A program made the translations under genes and the position numbers. A model generated the notes under the pieces. The model searched no databases and was not told the DNA's origin. It saw only the letters and a list, made by a program, of their open reading frames with translations. 64,000 nucleotides of DNA from Eubacterium plexicaudatum ASF492 (GTDB taxonomy: Bacteria > Bacillota > Clostridia > Lachnospirales > Lachnospiraceae), in assembly GCF_000364225.2 (NCBI RefSeq), contig NZ_AQFT02000001.1:4965501-5029500 (forward strand), read 5' to 3'. Below are positions 25,527-34,182 of the stretch, one piece after another (within the stretch, counting starts at the first letter, position 1; each line of letters begins with the position of its first letter).

Positions 25527-25934
25527 ATGAAGAAAACAGATTTTAGAATTATGGATAACAAGGATGTAGCATCACAGTTTGATGGGAAAGCGATTGCATT
25601 TATCAGAAGTCGCAAGGCAGATCATAAGATTCATGCCATGGCAGCAGAGATGATTGCTATGGCATTGGCAGTTGGCATTGAGTTGACTGATGTTATTGTG
25701 GATGGCGGAGCAGATGATGATATTGATCGTAGAATAATTTCGGATTTCTGCCAGACATTAGATGAGACAGAGGCAGTAATGGTAGTTGTGAATAACATCT
25801 TTGCATTTACAACAGATCCAGACGACTTATTCAAGTTCATTGATACGTTAATGAACAGACCAGTGTTACTTGTAGATATGGAGCAGCATCATACCTGGAT
25901 GTCAGAGTGTCCGGATGAATCAGATGAAGAATAA
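25527..25934 (+). CDS. Small resolvase-like protein (serine-recombinase N-terminal fold)
   Basis: A 135-residue protein with AAGGAG upstream. The order of elements follows the catalytic domain of serine recombinases: strand AIAFIRSRK, long helix IHAMAAEMIAMALAVGIELT, strand DVIVDGG, then DDIDRRIISDFCQTLDET and strand AVMVVVNNIFAFTTDP. No DNA-binding C-terminal domain is present, and the catalytic Ser position (here RSRK) is not clearly conserved. A catalytically inert relative that binds or modulates a recombinase is possible. A sister protein is encoded at 26432. Confidence 0.55.
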   Translation: MKKTDFRIMDNKDVASQFDGKAIAFIRSRKADHKIHAMAAEMIAMALAVGIELTDVIVDGGADDDIDRRIISDFCQTLDETEAVMVVVNNIFAFTTDPDDLFKFIDTLMNRPVLLVDMEQHHTWMSECPDESDEE

Positions 25935-26103
25935 GGATTGCTCTCTTTTATATAAAGGAACACTTCGATTCACGACTGTGGAATTTGGAACAATCGTAAG
26001 ATACGGCGATGGAAGCATCGCCGGAGTGTTCCCGACAGAACAGGAAGCATATGAGTATTTTGGTTTGGATGATCTGGAGGATGAGAAAAATGATGGAATA
26101 TAA
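25915..26103 (+). CDS. Small protein of unknown function
   Basis: ATG 25915 lies within the end of the previous gene (20-base overlap); ATG 25924 is an alternative. About 60 residues with a compact beta pattern (LRFTTVEFGTIVRYGDGSIA) and an acidic helical tail (YEYFGLDDLEDEKND). It overlaps the following HTH gene by 14 bases, so the cluster 25527-27460 is one translationally coupled operon. No family was recognised. Confidence 0.55.
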   Translation: MNQMKNKDCSLLYKGTLRFTTVEFGTIVRYGDGSIAGVFPTEQEAYEYFGLDDLEDEKNDGI

Positions 26104-26428
26104 TGCGTTTGAAATAGGACCTGCCTTAGAGCAGATAAGAAAAGATAAAAAGATGACACGAGAAGATGTCAGTGCAGTTACTGGGTTAAGTGTATCAAGC
26201 ATTAAGCAAATTGAGTATGGTATTCGAAATCTCAGTATGAGAGCCTTGTACTTATTTATGGAAGCTTATGAATGTGATGCTAATACATTGCTTAACATTG
26301 ATACTAATAAGGAAGTATCTTTGGATGCTAAACTGATGAAGTTACCAAAGGAAAAAAGAGATTATTTTATGCGTTCTTTCTCATTTATGATAGATGGAAT
26401 GTCTGGAATGCAGGTTGTGGGGAGGTAA
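26090..26428 (+). CDS. XRE family HTH regulator
   Basis: ATG 26090, nine bases after GGAGG, gives 112 residues; longer in-frame starts have no ribosome site. The HTH lies at residues ~8-65 (IGPALEQIRKDKKMTREDVS, VSSIKQIEYGIRNLSMRALY). A C-terminal helical tail follows (LPKEKRDYFMRSFSFMIDGM). It overlaps its upstream neighbour and is three bases from the next gene. It may autoregulate the recombinase-like/MazF operon. Confidence 0.82.
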   Translation: MMEYNAFEIGPALEQIRKDKKMTREDVSAVTGLSVSSIKQIEYGIRNLSMRALYLFMEAYECDANTLLNIDTNKEVSLDAKLMKLPKEKRDYFMRSFSFMIDGMSGMQVVGR

Positions 26429-26431
26429 GTT

Positions 26432-26824
26432 ATGTCACGTAGAAAAATTGAATCACACTTAGATTGCATTGCCTATCTGTCTGAAACAGAAGGTACTCTT
26501 ACACAAATTGAGAGGAAGGAATCTAAACAGGAGAAAGTTATCAGGGAATATGCAAATCGCCATAACATCAAGGTGGTTAAGACGATCAGAAGAAACGGAT
26601 TTTCAATGAATGATGTATATCGTCAGTTTGAAATCATGGCAAATATGATTAGAAAACATCAGATTGATGGTGTGATTGTAACGAGAACATGGGTTTTGTC
26701 GAAAGATGATGAACTGATTTATAGCTTAATCGGAAAGATAAAGAATGCTGGAGGATCGTTTGTGACAACGACAGAAGGCAGACTTGGATTAGAGTTGGAG
26801 GTAAAGCCAAATGCAAAAAAATAG
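26432..26824 (+). CDS. Second small resolvase-like protein
   Basis: A 130-residue protein. Strand CIAYLSETE, then KQEKVIREYANRHNIKVVKT, NGFSMNDVYRQFEIMANMIR and IDGVIVTRTWVLSKDDE give the alpha/beta order of a serine-recombinase catalytic domain without a C-terminal DNA-binding part. The usual active-site Ser is replaced or shifted (YLSETEG). Its gene overlaps mazF by 14 bases and follows the HTH gene by three bases. With the protein at 25527 it forms a pair of recombinase-like paralogues in one operon. Confidence 0.58.
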   Translation: MSRRKIESHLDCIAYLSETEGTLTQIERKESKQEKVIREYANRHNIKVVKTIRRNGFSMNDVYRQFEIMANMIRKHQIDGVIVTRTWVLSKDDELIYSLIGKIKNAGGSFVTTTEGRLGLELEVKPNAKK

Positions 26825-27221
26825 AAGAGTATATAGCAGTTTTAGCAGAGGAGAGGTTGTGTATGTAGATTTAGGCACACAGCCGCATGGAGTGCAGGGC
26901 GGTATTCGACCTTGTGTAGTAGTTAGCAGTAATGCAAGTAATCATTGTAGGGCACCACAAATTACGGTGTGTCCTTTGACTACGCATATAAAGGATAAGC
27001 CGGTCCATGTGCAGATTAAATCAGATGAAGTAAATGGCTATCATTTGAAGCAGCTATCAGATTTACTTGCAGAGGATATAGTGACAGTATCTAAGGATGC
27101 AGTGAGAGGGACAGTAGGTTTTATCAAAAATGATTCCGAGGTTATGGATAAAATTAATTATGCATTGAAACTTCATCTCGGAATGATTGAACCACAATAT
27201 AAGGAAAGAGAGGTTCGATAG
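26811..27221 (+). CDS. MazF/PemK family endoribonuclease toxin
   Basis: A 136-residue protein. Family signatures are RGEVVYVDLGT (the first strand pair), then GIRPCVVVSSNASN, ITVCPLTTHIK and LSDLLAEDIVTVSKD. The Arg in GIRP and the Thr in PLTT match residues used in RNA cleavage by MazF. No classical MazE-like antitoxin gene is visible: upstream is the resolvase-like gene (14-base overlap) and downstream the DUF6462 gene. It may be an orphan toxin or be paired with an unusual partner. Confidence 0.88.
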   Translation: MQKNRRVYSSFSRGEVVYVDLGTQPHGVQGGIRPCVVVSSNASNHCRAPQITVCPLTTHIKDKPVHVQIKSDEVNGYHLKQLSDLLAEDIVTVSKDAVRGTVGFIKNDSEVMDKINYALKLHLGMIEPQYKEREVR

Positions 27222-27223
27222 GT

Positions 27224-27460
27224 ATGAGTGAAGAACGTAACTCTCATGATAAAAAGGTTCGAGTGACTGCAAAGAATAAAAGGTTTGTAAGATATGCGGA
27301 TGGAGCAGAGATGTATTCAATGGGACTATCGAAGTTTCAGCAGCTTGCAAGAGATGCTGGAGCTTGTTACAAGCTTGGGCAGATGGTACTTGTTAATCTG
27401 GATATTTTAGATGAATATCTTGAGACGTTCAGAATTGTTGACAGTGATTATTATGGATAG
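27224..27460 (+). CDS. DUF6462-like, excisionase-type winged-helix protein
   Basis: A 78-residue basic protein. KRFVRYADGAEMYSMGLSKF, then QQLARDAGACYKLGQMVLVN and LDILDEYLETFRIV match the DUF6462/excisionase-like MerR fold common next to Tn916-type integrases. It likely binds the element ends and directs excision. It lies three bases after mazF and about 320 bases before the integrase, with a promoter region between. Confidence 0.76.
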   Translation: MSEERNSHDKKVRVTAKNKRFVRYADGAEMYSMGLSKFQQLARDAGACYKLGQMVLVNLDILDEYLETFRIVDSDYYG

Positions 27461-27518
27461 ACAATTAGGAAGAATTGATTGATACAGAAAAAAAGAGTGT
27501 GCATTTATATATAAGTAC

Positions 27519-27548
27519 TTGACTTTTGGTAATACCATATGTTATTAT
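27519..27548 (+). promoter_or_regulatory. Promoter with palindromic spacer upstream of the CopG-int operon
   Basis: TTGACT (27519-27524) and TATTAT (27543-27548) are 18 bases apart. The spacer holds TGGTAATACCA (27527-27537), an 11-bp palindrome where a repressor would block RNA polymerase. The next gene, CopG-like, is a candidate repressor. Confidence 0.5.
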
Positions 27549-27576
27549 CTGTATAGGTTATGAGGGAGGTACAACG

Positions 27577-27750
27577 ATGGCAAAAATGGGACGCCCTAAG
27601 ACTGAAGATCCAGTCAGCAAGGTTATTACATTTAAAGTCAAAGAGACGGAATATCAGGCAATGCTAGAGTATACCAAAAGTCATAACATTTCCATTTCGC
27701 AACTAATACGTATGGGAATCAAGATGAAAATGAATGAGTCCCGAAAGTAA
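27577..27750 (+). CDS. Ribbon-helix-helix (CopG/Arc-type) small regulator
   Basis: ATG 27577 with GGGAGG upstream. The 57-residue protein MAKMGRPKTEDPVSKVITFK is typical: a basic GRPK arm, a beta strand (KVITFKVKETEYQ), then two helices (MLEYTKSHNISISQLIRMGI). It precedes the integrase by 36 bases and probably controls it. A 5' fragment of a homologue (MAKIGRPKKDSPKLKSITIR) lies just before the truncated integrase at 57070. Confidence 0.8.
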   Translation: MAKMGRPKTEDPVSKVITFKVKETEYQAMLEYTKSHNISISQLIRMGIKMKMNESRK

Positions 27751-27786
27751 AGTGCAGGCTCTTTTCTTCTGAAAGGAGGAAAAGTA

Positions 27787-29021
27787 ATGGCTTGTAGAAA
27801 GGATGGCAAAGGAAGAGTATTACGTAAAGGTGAGCATTATCGCAAGAATGACAAACGATACTCATACATTTATCGAGATCCACTAGGAAAGCAGCATACG
27901 GTGTATGCAAAATCATTAGTGAAATTGAGAGAGATAGAGGAAGAACTGGTCAGAGATCAAATGGACGAGCTTGACAGTTATGTAGCTGGTTCAGCAGATG
28001 TGAATTATCTGTTTGATAGGTATATATCGACAAAGACAGAGTTACGAAGCACAACGAAGACCAATTATCTTTATACATGGAATCACTTTATCAGAGATAC
28101 TTTTGGCAAAAAGAAAATCAAAGATGTAAAGTATTCAGATGTGTTATTCTTCTATTCTTACTTATTAAATGAAAAGGGATTGAATATCAATACCTTGGAA
28201 AGCATTAATACAGTGCTGAGACCTAGCTTTCAGTTAGCAGTGAGAGACGATATAATAAGAAAGAATCCGATAGATGGAGCCTATACGGAAATCCGCAAAA
28301 GAAATGGTGGCAGTCGAAAGACAAGAAGAGCATTAACACTTGATCAGCAGAGAGCCTTTATGAATTATGTGGCAGAGAATCCATTTTTCTATCACTGGTA
28401 TCCGTTCTTTACATTCTTGTTAGGAACGGGATGTCGAATTGGCGAGGCAATCGGAATACGTTGGGAAGATGTAGATATGGACAAGCGTATCATTAGTGTG
28501 AATCACAGTTTGACCTACTATGCCAGACATGAGAATTCATACAAGTGTGAGTTCCGGGTATCACTTCCTAAAACAGATGCTGGTATCAGAAGTATTCCTA
28601 TGATGCAACCTATATATGACGTGTTAAAAGATGAATATGAACGTCAGACAGAGGAAGGCTTCTGTAAGGAATATGTTGACGGAATGACGGGATTCATATT
28701 TACAAATCGCTTTGGTATGCCACACAATCCGCAAGCGGTAAATCGAGCTATCAAACGTATAGTTGACGCTCACAATGCAGAGGAAGAAGTAAAAGCAAAA
28801 AAGAGAAGAGAGAGCCGATAATCATTCCAAGGTTTTCATGTCATATCTTCAGACATACATTTGCTTCAAGATTCTGTGAGAATGAAACCAATGTAAAGAT
28901 AATTCAGGAAGTGATGGGACACGCAGACATTTCAACAACGATGAATATCTACGCAGAGGTTAGCAATGATGTAACAAAAGCATCATTGGAAAATTTAGCA
29001 AAAAACTTAGATGTGTTTTAG
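27787..29021 (+). pseudogene. Tn916-type tyrosine integrase, single-base frameshift before the catalytic C-terminus
   Basis: The first frame (27787-28821) encodes an AP2-like arm domain (residues ~10-50), a SAM-like core-binding domain (~75-160) and the first half of the catalytic domain with Arg in LLGTGCRIGEAIG. It ends AKKRRESR. Adding one A to the run at 28797-28802 gives AKKEKREPIIIPRFSCHIFR and continues HTFASRFCE, MGHADISTTMNIYAEV to TAG 29019-29021, supplying HxxR, His and the nucleophile Tyr. The expected length is ~411 residues. The parallel gene at 57128 reads AKKERRQPIILPHFSCH at the same place, supporting the repair. Confidence 0.87.
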
Positions 29022-29169
29022 AAAAGAGCCTATGATTTCTGTAGGGAATCTAGTATAATAAAACTATCTCACATTTGAGATTGACCAAAAATAAATACAA
29101 TGACCAAAAGTTGACTAAAAAAGTGTCTATAAGGCAGTTGAAAACAAGTCAATATAACTTGGTCGGTAG

Positions 29170-29275
29170 AAAGAGTATAAGCACATAGATGTGGACATAG
29201 ACGAGTTTAAAGAGGGAACAATAAAGCTTCCGACAATGAAAACGCTTGGCGGAAAAGACCAGTAAAATCAAGGGT
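29170..29275 (+). other. Orphan 3' coding fragment, candidate attachment site of the element
   Basis: An in-frame segment encodes KEYKHIDVDIDEFKEGTIKL, then PTMKTLGGKDQ and a TAA at 29273-29275, with no start codon. It begins about 150 bases after the integrase. A related sequence (TTCCGACGATGAAGAGTCTT at about 58257) follows the second integrase. Tyrosine integrases often insert at the 3' end of a gene, so this may be the gene tail at the element boundary. The rest of 29022-29458 shows no gene. Confidence 0.4.
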
Positions 29276-29929
29276 TTGCGGACTTAAAGACAGTATGGTA
29301 CGACAAGAGTACGACAAAATAAACTCTCTTAACGGGTTAAAATAAATGATTTTAAATTAAACTCGTGTCAGTTCAAGTTAATATTTTGTACGATAAGGAC
29401 ATTTTTCTAAAAGAAAATTTTAGGGAAGTGTCCTTTTGTTATGGTCAAAAAACAAAATGAGCACTCTCGGAAACTCAATAGAGAATAAGCAGGAAAAGGT
29501 TGATTTTCAGAAATGAGAGGGATAAGGGATGGATGATTATGGGGCTTGAGCAGTCCAGAGAGCATAAAGAATAAAAATGTGCATGACTTTAAAACCTGTC
29601 GAAAAACAGGCCTGAAAGAATCCAAAAGCAGGAAACTTGGTTTATGCCACTGCCTGCACCTGCTGTTTATAGCGGGCATCCAGATGGATGCAGATTCCAA
29701 TCATGGTTGTCATGAAAGAATAATGCTCCTTTGTGTGTATGAACATACGGTGCAGTCCGTAATCATTGAGGATGCGGTTGTTGATACGTTCCGTGGCGGT
29801 GCGTTGATTATAAATCTTCTTATAAGCATCTGTGCCGCGGGGGACGTCGGTGTAAAGTAAACGGTAGATAGTGCGTACCTATACAAAACTGGAGCAAACC
29901 TGTAAGATAGAAACAGATTTGCTCCAGTC

Positions 29930-31549
29930 TTATTTCAATTCATTCTTACCAGGCTTCCGGCAGTTCTCCGGCAGGCTTGGTGACCAGGGGAGCAGGTCAT
30001 CCAGAAAACTGCGGTCTGTATCATCCAGATGTTTGGGAATCTCAGTAAGCAGAAATTCAAAGTAATCATACGGCTTCAAGTTGTTTGCTTTTGCAGTTTC
30101 CGCAATGCTGTAGATAATGGCGCTGGACTTTGCGCCGGCAATGGTATCGATCATCACCCAGTTTTTCTTGCCGATGCAGAATCCGCGGATGGACTGTTCC
30201 GCAGCGTTATTGTCCATCGGCACTTCGCCATCGTCCAGGAACACTTTCAGGTATTTCTCCTGGTTCAGGGAATAATTGAAACCTTCCCACGTCTTGCTTT
30301 TTTGCGGCACTTTCGGAAGGTTTTCACGAACCCATGTGAAATAAGCCTCCACCAGGGGCTTTACGCTCAGCTGGCGGCGGTTTTTCCGTTCTTCCGCCGG
30401 GAGATCTTTTAACTGTTTTTCCTCCCGGTAGATCGCCTGTATCATGGTCAGCGCAAGATATGCGCGGCTGTCCTTCTGCTTTGCTTTCGGCAGCGCTTTT
30501 ACTGCTTCATCAAACCTGCGCCTGGCATGGGACCAGCATCCGGCAATCCTCAGATCTTCGCGTTCACCTTCAATGGTGTGGTAGACCTGATATCCGTCCG
30601 TGACACATACGCCGTTGAAGTCTTTCAAAAACTCTCTGGGATGGCTGGCATTGCGCGTCTTCTGGTATTCATACAGGACAACCTGGCGTTCTGTGTACAT
30701 CCGTCCGGTGCGGTATACCCACATGTAACTTTTGCTCCCGGCAGGACGGCCATCCTTATTCACCAACACGGGCGTCTCGTCTGCCTGCAGGACGTGGTAG
30801 CCGTACAGCTTTTCGTGGAGGTAATCATAGAGGACCGCAAGGTAACGGTCTGCGCACTGGATCGTCCAGTTCGCCATGTTCTGTCTTGAAATGTGCAGGC
30901 CATAACGTTCAAACTCCTGCTCCTGGCGGTAAAGAGGGACGGCATTGACATACTTTGCGTTTATTACCGCTGCCTCCAGCGAAGGGGAAACAAGGCTCCC
31001 CCTTAATAAAGTCTGCGGATGCGGCGCTTTGATGACTTCTTCCGTTTCTTTCCCGGCATAAACCTTTACATGATGTTCTTCCACCTCGATTTTCGCCGGG
31101 GTAAAGCGGTACCTGCGGTACACTTCATCCGGGAGCTGTTTCCAGCCGTCCTTTCCAAATTTATCTTCCAGTTCCCCATCCGTCATGGAATGTTCCACCA
31201 CAACTACCGGAATCCCGTCCAGGTCTTCTTCCCGTTTTCCCTGCTTTTTCTTCGGCCTTGTGCGGGAAACGTTCTCCGGCTCCTCTGTGCTTTCCTCCGC
31301 AGCGACAGCTTCAGGTTCGTTAAAGAATACGATCTTCCCATCCACTTCCATGAAGGAAACCTGGCCTTCGGTCTCATGTTTTTCTGATGACCTGCCAAAC
31401 CTGTGCCGTTTTAAATCCGCCATCTGCTCCGGAACAAGCTGGAGCGTATGGTCGATATTTTCAAGCTGCTCCTGCTGCGACAGGAACAGCCTGGTAAGCG
31501 TTTCCCTGTCAAGACTGTTCAGTTGTTCTTCCGTATATTTTGAGGCCAT
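29930..31549 (-). CDS. tnpC: IS66 family transposase TnpC
   Basis: A 539-residue protein. The N-terminal coiled coil and IS66 motif (LKRHRFGRSSEKHE) come first, then the DDE domain with Asp in VLQADETPVLV, Asp in GVCVTDGYQVYH and Glu near DNNAAEQSIRGFCIGKKNWV. The C-terminal IS66 tail is present (AIIYSIAETAKANNLKPYDY). The start has GGAG upstream on the minus strand. It is full length for the family and apparently functional. The 275 bases between it and tnpB contain no gene. Confidence 0.94.
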   Translation of the reverse strand: MASKYTEEQLNSLDRETLTRLFLSQQEQLENIDHTLQLVPEQMADLKRHRFGRSSEKHETEGQVSFMEVDGKIVFFNEPEAVAAEESTEEPENVSRTRPKKKQGKREEDLDGIPVVVVEHSMTDGELEDKFGKDGWKQLPDEVYRRYRFTPAKIEVEEHHVKVYAGKETEEVIKAPHPQTLLRGSLVSPSLEAAVINAKYVNAVPLYRQEQEFERYGLHISRQNMANWTIQCADRYLAVLYDYLHEKLYGYHVLQADETPVLVNKDGRPAGSKSYMWVYRTGRMYTERQVVLYEYQKTRNASHPREFLKDFNGVCVTDGYQVYHTIEGEREDLRIAGCWSHARRRFDEAVKALPKAKQKDSRAYLALTMIQAIYREEKQLKDLPAEERKNRRQLSVKPLVEAYFTWVRENLPKVPQKSKTWEGFNYSLNQEKYLKVFLDDGEVPMDNNAAEQSIRGFCIGKKNWVMIDTIAGAKSSAIIYSIAETAKANNLKPYDYFEFLLTEIPKHLDDTDRSFLDDLLPWSPSLPENCRKPGKNELK

Positions 31550-31824
31550 GTTGTTTTCTCCTGGTATCCTGATAGCCTTATTATACCATGGATACGGGAT
31601 TTTTGCGAACCCGGCGCTGCCGGATGCCCGTCATAATGCCTATGGTTTTAACAGCGGATGCTGCCTTTGTACGATGCTGTTTCCAGGACCCTTTTCGGGA
31701 GGAAACAGCATGTCTGCGTCCATCCCGGGCCCTTTTATGGTGTGCAGCGTGGTTGTGCAGGAATAAGGCAGGACATTTTTTTCAGCAGGAAAACCGTCTG
31801 AAAATTTCTCCGTTTTGCACAAAA

Positions 31825-32187
31825 TCATCCCATGTATTCCGGCGGTTCCACCGGCCTGACCGATTTCTTCGGGGTGATCGTCAGCCCTTCCATCAGCCAT
31901 CGGAACTGCTGCGGCGTTAATTCACGTACATCCTCTGGGGTGCGCGGCCACTGGAAGCGGCTTTCCGAAAGCCGCTTGTATAACAGGAGCCAGCCGTCCC
32001 CTTCCCATACAAGTCCCTTGATGCGGTCTGTGCGCCTCCCGCAGAAAAGATAGAGGGTATCCGGGACATATGGCCTGTTCCCGGTCTGAGCTTCCACGAG
32101 TGCCGCCAGCCGGTCCATCCCAGCGCGCAGGTCGGTGTAGCCGCAGACAATGTAGACGGCTTTAAAGCAGGTTGCGTCATTGAGCAT
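31825..32187 (-). CDS. tnpB: IS66 family accessory protein TnpB
   Basis: The start at 32187 (GGAGGTG upstream) gives 120 residues beginning MLNDATCFKAVYIVCGYTDL. The TDLRAGMDRLAALVE motif and the later LFCGRRTDRIKGLVWEGDGW stretch are diagnostic of IS66 Orf2/TnpB, which is needed for IS66 transposition but whose activity is unknown. It overlaps the end of tnpA by 11 bases. Confidence 0.93.
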   Translation of the reverse strand: MLNDATCFKAVYIVCGYTDLRAGMDRLAALVEAQTGNRPYVPDTLYLFCGRRTDRIKGLVWEGDGWLLLYKRLSESRFQWPRTPEDVRELTPQQFRWLMEGLTITPKKSVRPVEPPEYMG

Positions 32188-32551
32188 TCCGCACCACCTC
32201 CAGGACTGCCGCAAGCAGCGACATGGGTGTGGATTCCGTTACGTGGATGGAAAAACTGTTTACAGAGATGGAAAGCCCCTGCTGTATACCGCTGCCGCTT
32301 TGTGTTTCCTGCTGTAGCAGACAGGTGTTTACCGGGACAATCTGCTGCATCGGAGCCTCTGGAGCAAGGGATTCCAGACACGCTTCCCTTACGCGGCGCA
32401 GTCTGTAATAATAGTTTGCTTTCGTAATGCCGTGGCCGGCACACCAATCGACAACACTCATGCCTGCGGGACGGTTCTGGCACTCCCTGATCTGCTCCGC
32501 CCACTCTTTTAAACGGTATTGTACAGCCACTGCTGTTGTTGCTGAGTTCAT
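32177..32551 (-). CDS. tnpA: IS66 family accessory protein TnpA
   Basis: ATG at 32551 with GGAGGTAAGTC upstream; 124 residues. The N-terminal half carries a helix-turn-helix-like region (MSVVDWCAGHGITKANYYYR) typical of IS66 TnpA. The C-terminal half is beta-rich (SISVNSFSIHVTESTPMSLL). It is the first gene of the IS66 operon and starts about 125 bases inside the right terminal repeat. Confidence 0.88.
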   Translation of the reverse strand: MNSATTAVAVQYRLKEWAEQIRECQNRPAGMSVVDWCAGHGITKANYYYRLRRVREACLESLAPEAPMQQIVPVNTCLLQQETQSGSGIQQGLSISVNSFSIHVTESTPMSLLAAVLEVVRNAQ

Positions 32552-34182
32552 AGACTTACCTCCGTATAACGGTATCAAAAGTTAAGGCTTAACTTTTAAT
32601 ACTTATGATAGAAATATAGCCTATTGTCACACACTTTGCCCTCATAGTCGAGGTACGTACTATCTACCGTTTACGGTGTAAAGCCGGATATCCCATTCGG
32701 GCCGGGTCTTGACGACTCTCCCATATTTGGAATCGGTGCAGGAGTTTTTACATTTGGAACAGTGATCTTTCCCATAGGGGCAGCGCCACATGAGGTAACC
32801 GCTGGATCTGTCATAACCGTTAGGCTTCATGCGCAGTTTTTCCTGACATAAGGGCGTTCCATCTTTGTCAATGGTGATGGTATCAGGAATTGTTTTTGGC
32901 CGGCCGCATTTGTCGTTCAGGTCGATGAAGGCCCGTATTCCCCTGTTTTTAAGGATCCGGTAGGTGGGGTAATTGTCCATTGCAGAATCCAGGCACATAT
33001 TCGAGGTGGAAACAGCCGGCATATGTTTTTCCAGTTCATGGAAAGCGACAAGGAAATTGACCGAATCATGACGCTTTGCACTGGTAAAACGCAGAAGCAG
33101 GGGGAGATCTGTCCTGAGTTCACTGTTATAGCAGGATAATTGGAACAAAGTGTAGCCGAAGTAATATTTTTCCAGGTCGCTGTCCCAGCCCCAGGAAGCA
33201 TCGGGGTCGGGGAAATGCCGCAGGTTTTCCGGTGCGCCAACCCTGTGGTGCCCGCGTGGGCAGGCATGGGTATGCACGGCGGTGCCGTCTCCGGAAACCG
33301 TAAGGTGTTCCCTTGGTATGAGGCCGGATTCCATGGAAGGCAGGACAGCCACGTGATAGAAGAAGCGCTGCAGCCGCCCTTCAAAGTTAAAAGGGATATC
33401 CTTCCCGCTCATGAGCCGTTTTTCGATAGATTCTGTGATTTTGGGCTTTGCCTCCTGTGCTTTCTGTTTTTTGCCTTTGGACTTATCCGGCTTTTTGGTG
33501 TTCCAGGAAGCCGGAAGCAGTTTGTCCCGCGCATATAAGTCCGTTGGCGGTGCAGCCCAGAGCCTGTCCATGAAGTCAAAATAAGAACCGAGGGGCGGCA
33601 GGGAATCCGTAGTGCAGCCGATGAGAGCGGCAAGGAGGCGGTCATGTTTGAGCCTGTCGACCCAAAGGGTAAGGGATAGCTTGGCCAAACCTTCTGAAAA
33701 TAGAAGAAAGAAAAGGATAAAAGACCAAAAGATTTGTGGCTGGTTCTTAGCGGGCCTGCCAGTGTTGGAGTAAAAGGGCAGAAGGAACTCCATGGCCTTA
33801 TCGGTATCGAAAAGGCGGAGTTTCTGCCATGGTTTCCAAAGCCCCGTATGGAGCCGGACTCTTTCAGAGGAATCGAAATGGACTTTGGATTCGTTGAGAA
33901 AGTACTTGTAATCTTGCATGGGCTGCCAGTACTTGATCATAAAGTGCACCTCCTAGTAGTTTAGTTTAATGCTGTGCGTGTGGCACAGACGCTTCTTAAC
34001 TACAAGGGGCGCGTTTGGTGACTGGCGTATATGGTCACCAAACGCGCCGCACATTTTGACTTATATGTCAATACTTTTTTGAAAATTTAACAAAAATGTT
34101 TTCCGGGATATGGAGGAAAGCAAAAAAGAAGAACATGAAAAAAGAGCGGAAATTCGGGCTTAAAGAGTTTCCGAGACCGCTC

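Larger units (their letters stand above)
29857..32674. mobile_element. IS66-family insertion sequence, complete, 2818 bp
   Basis: Terminal inverted repeats begin GTAAACGGTAGATAGTGCGT on the left and GTAAACGGTAGATAGTACGT (reverse complement of the right end), about 24 bp with one mismatch. The element is flanked by the 8-bp direct repeat GGTGTAAA (29849-29856 and 32675-32682), the normal IS66 duplication size. Comparison with copy 1 of the host insertion sequence proves the boundaries. It carries tnpA, tnpB and tnpC on the minus strand and has markedly higher GC than its surroundings. Confidence 0.95.
29642..33949 (-). pseudogene. IS1182-like DDE transposase, split by IS66
   Basis: The N-terminal part (32683-33949) gives about 424 native residues, including both Asp motifs (LTVSGDGTAVH, NMCLDSAMDN). 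The last ~68 codons, with the Glu motif and the HLDARYKQQVQAVA end, lie at 29642-29856 on the far side of the IS66 insertion. The 8-bp duplication GGTGTAAA flanks the insertion, so precise removal would restore the gene. As it stands the catalytic Glu is separated from the rest and the enzyme should be inactive. Confidence 0.9.
29459..34182. mobile_element. Insertion sequence copy 2 (IS1182-like), interrupted by IS66
   Basis: Near-identical to 3195-5092 outside the inserted DNA, with the same 18-bp terminal repeats at 29459-29476 and 34165-34182. The total length of 4724 equals 1898 plus 2818 (IS66) plus 8 (target duplication). It has the same orientation as copy 1. Its left flank is the integrase-downstream region and its right flank a DUF6674-like gene fragment; no target duplication is seen. 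Because copy 2 differs from copy 1 by only a few substitutions, the two copies probably arose recently. Confidence 0.9.

Noticed and set aside
30029..31766. Several open frames on the plus strand across the IS66 region (for example 31019-31387, 31185-31766).
   Set aside because: They are antisense to tnpC and tnpB, have no family resemblance or ribosome sites, and arise from the high GC of the element.
3195..34182. The two insertion-sequence copies as a true composite transposon.
   Set aside because: The copies are far apart, the outer ends lack a matching target duplication, and the enclosed region has its own integrase; only recombination potential is claimed.
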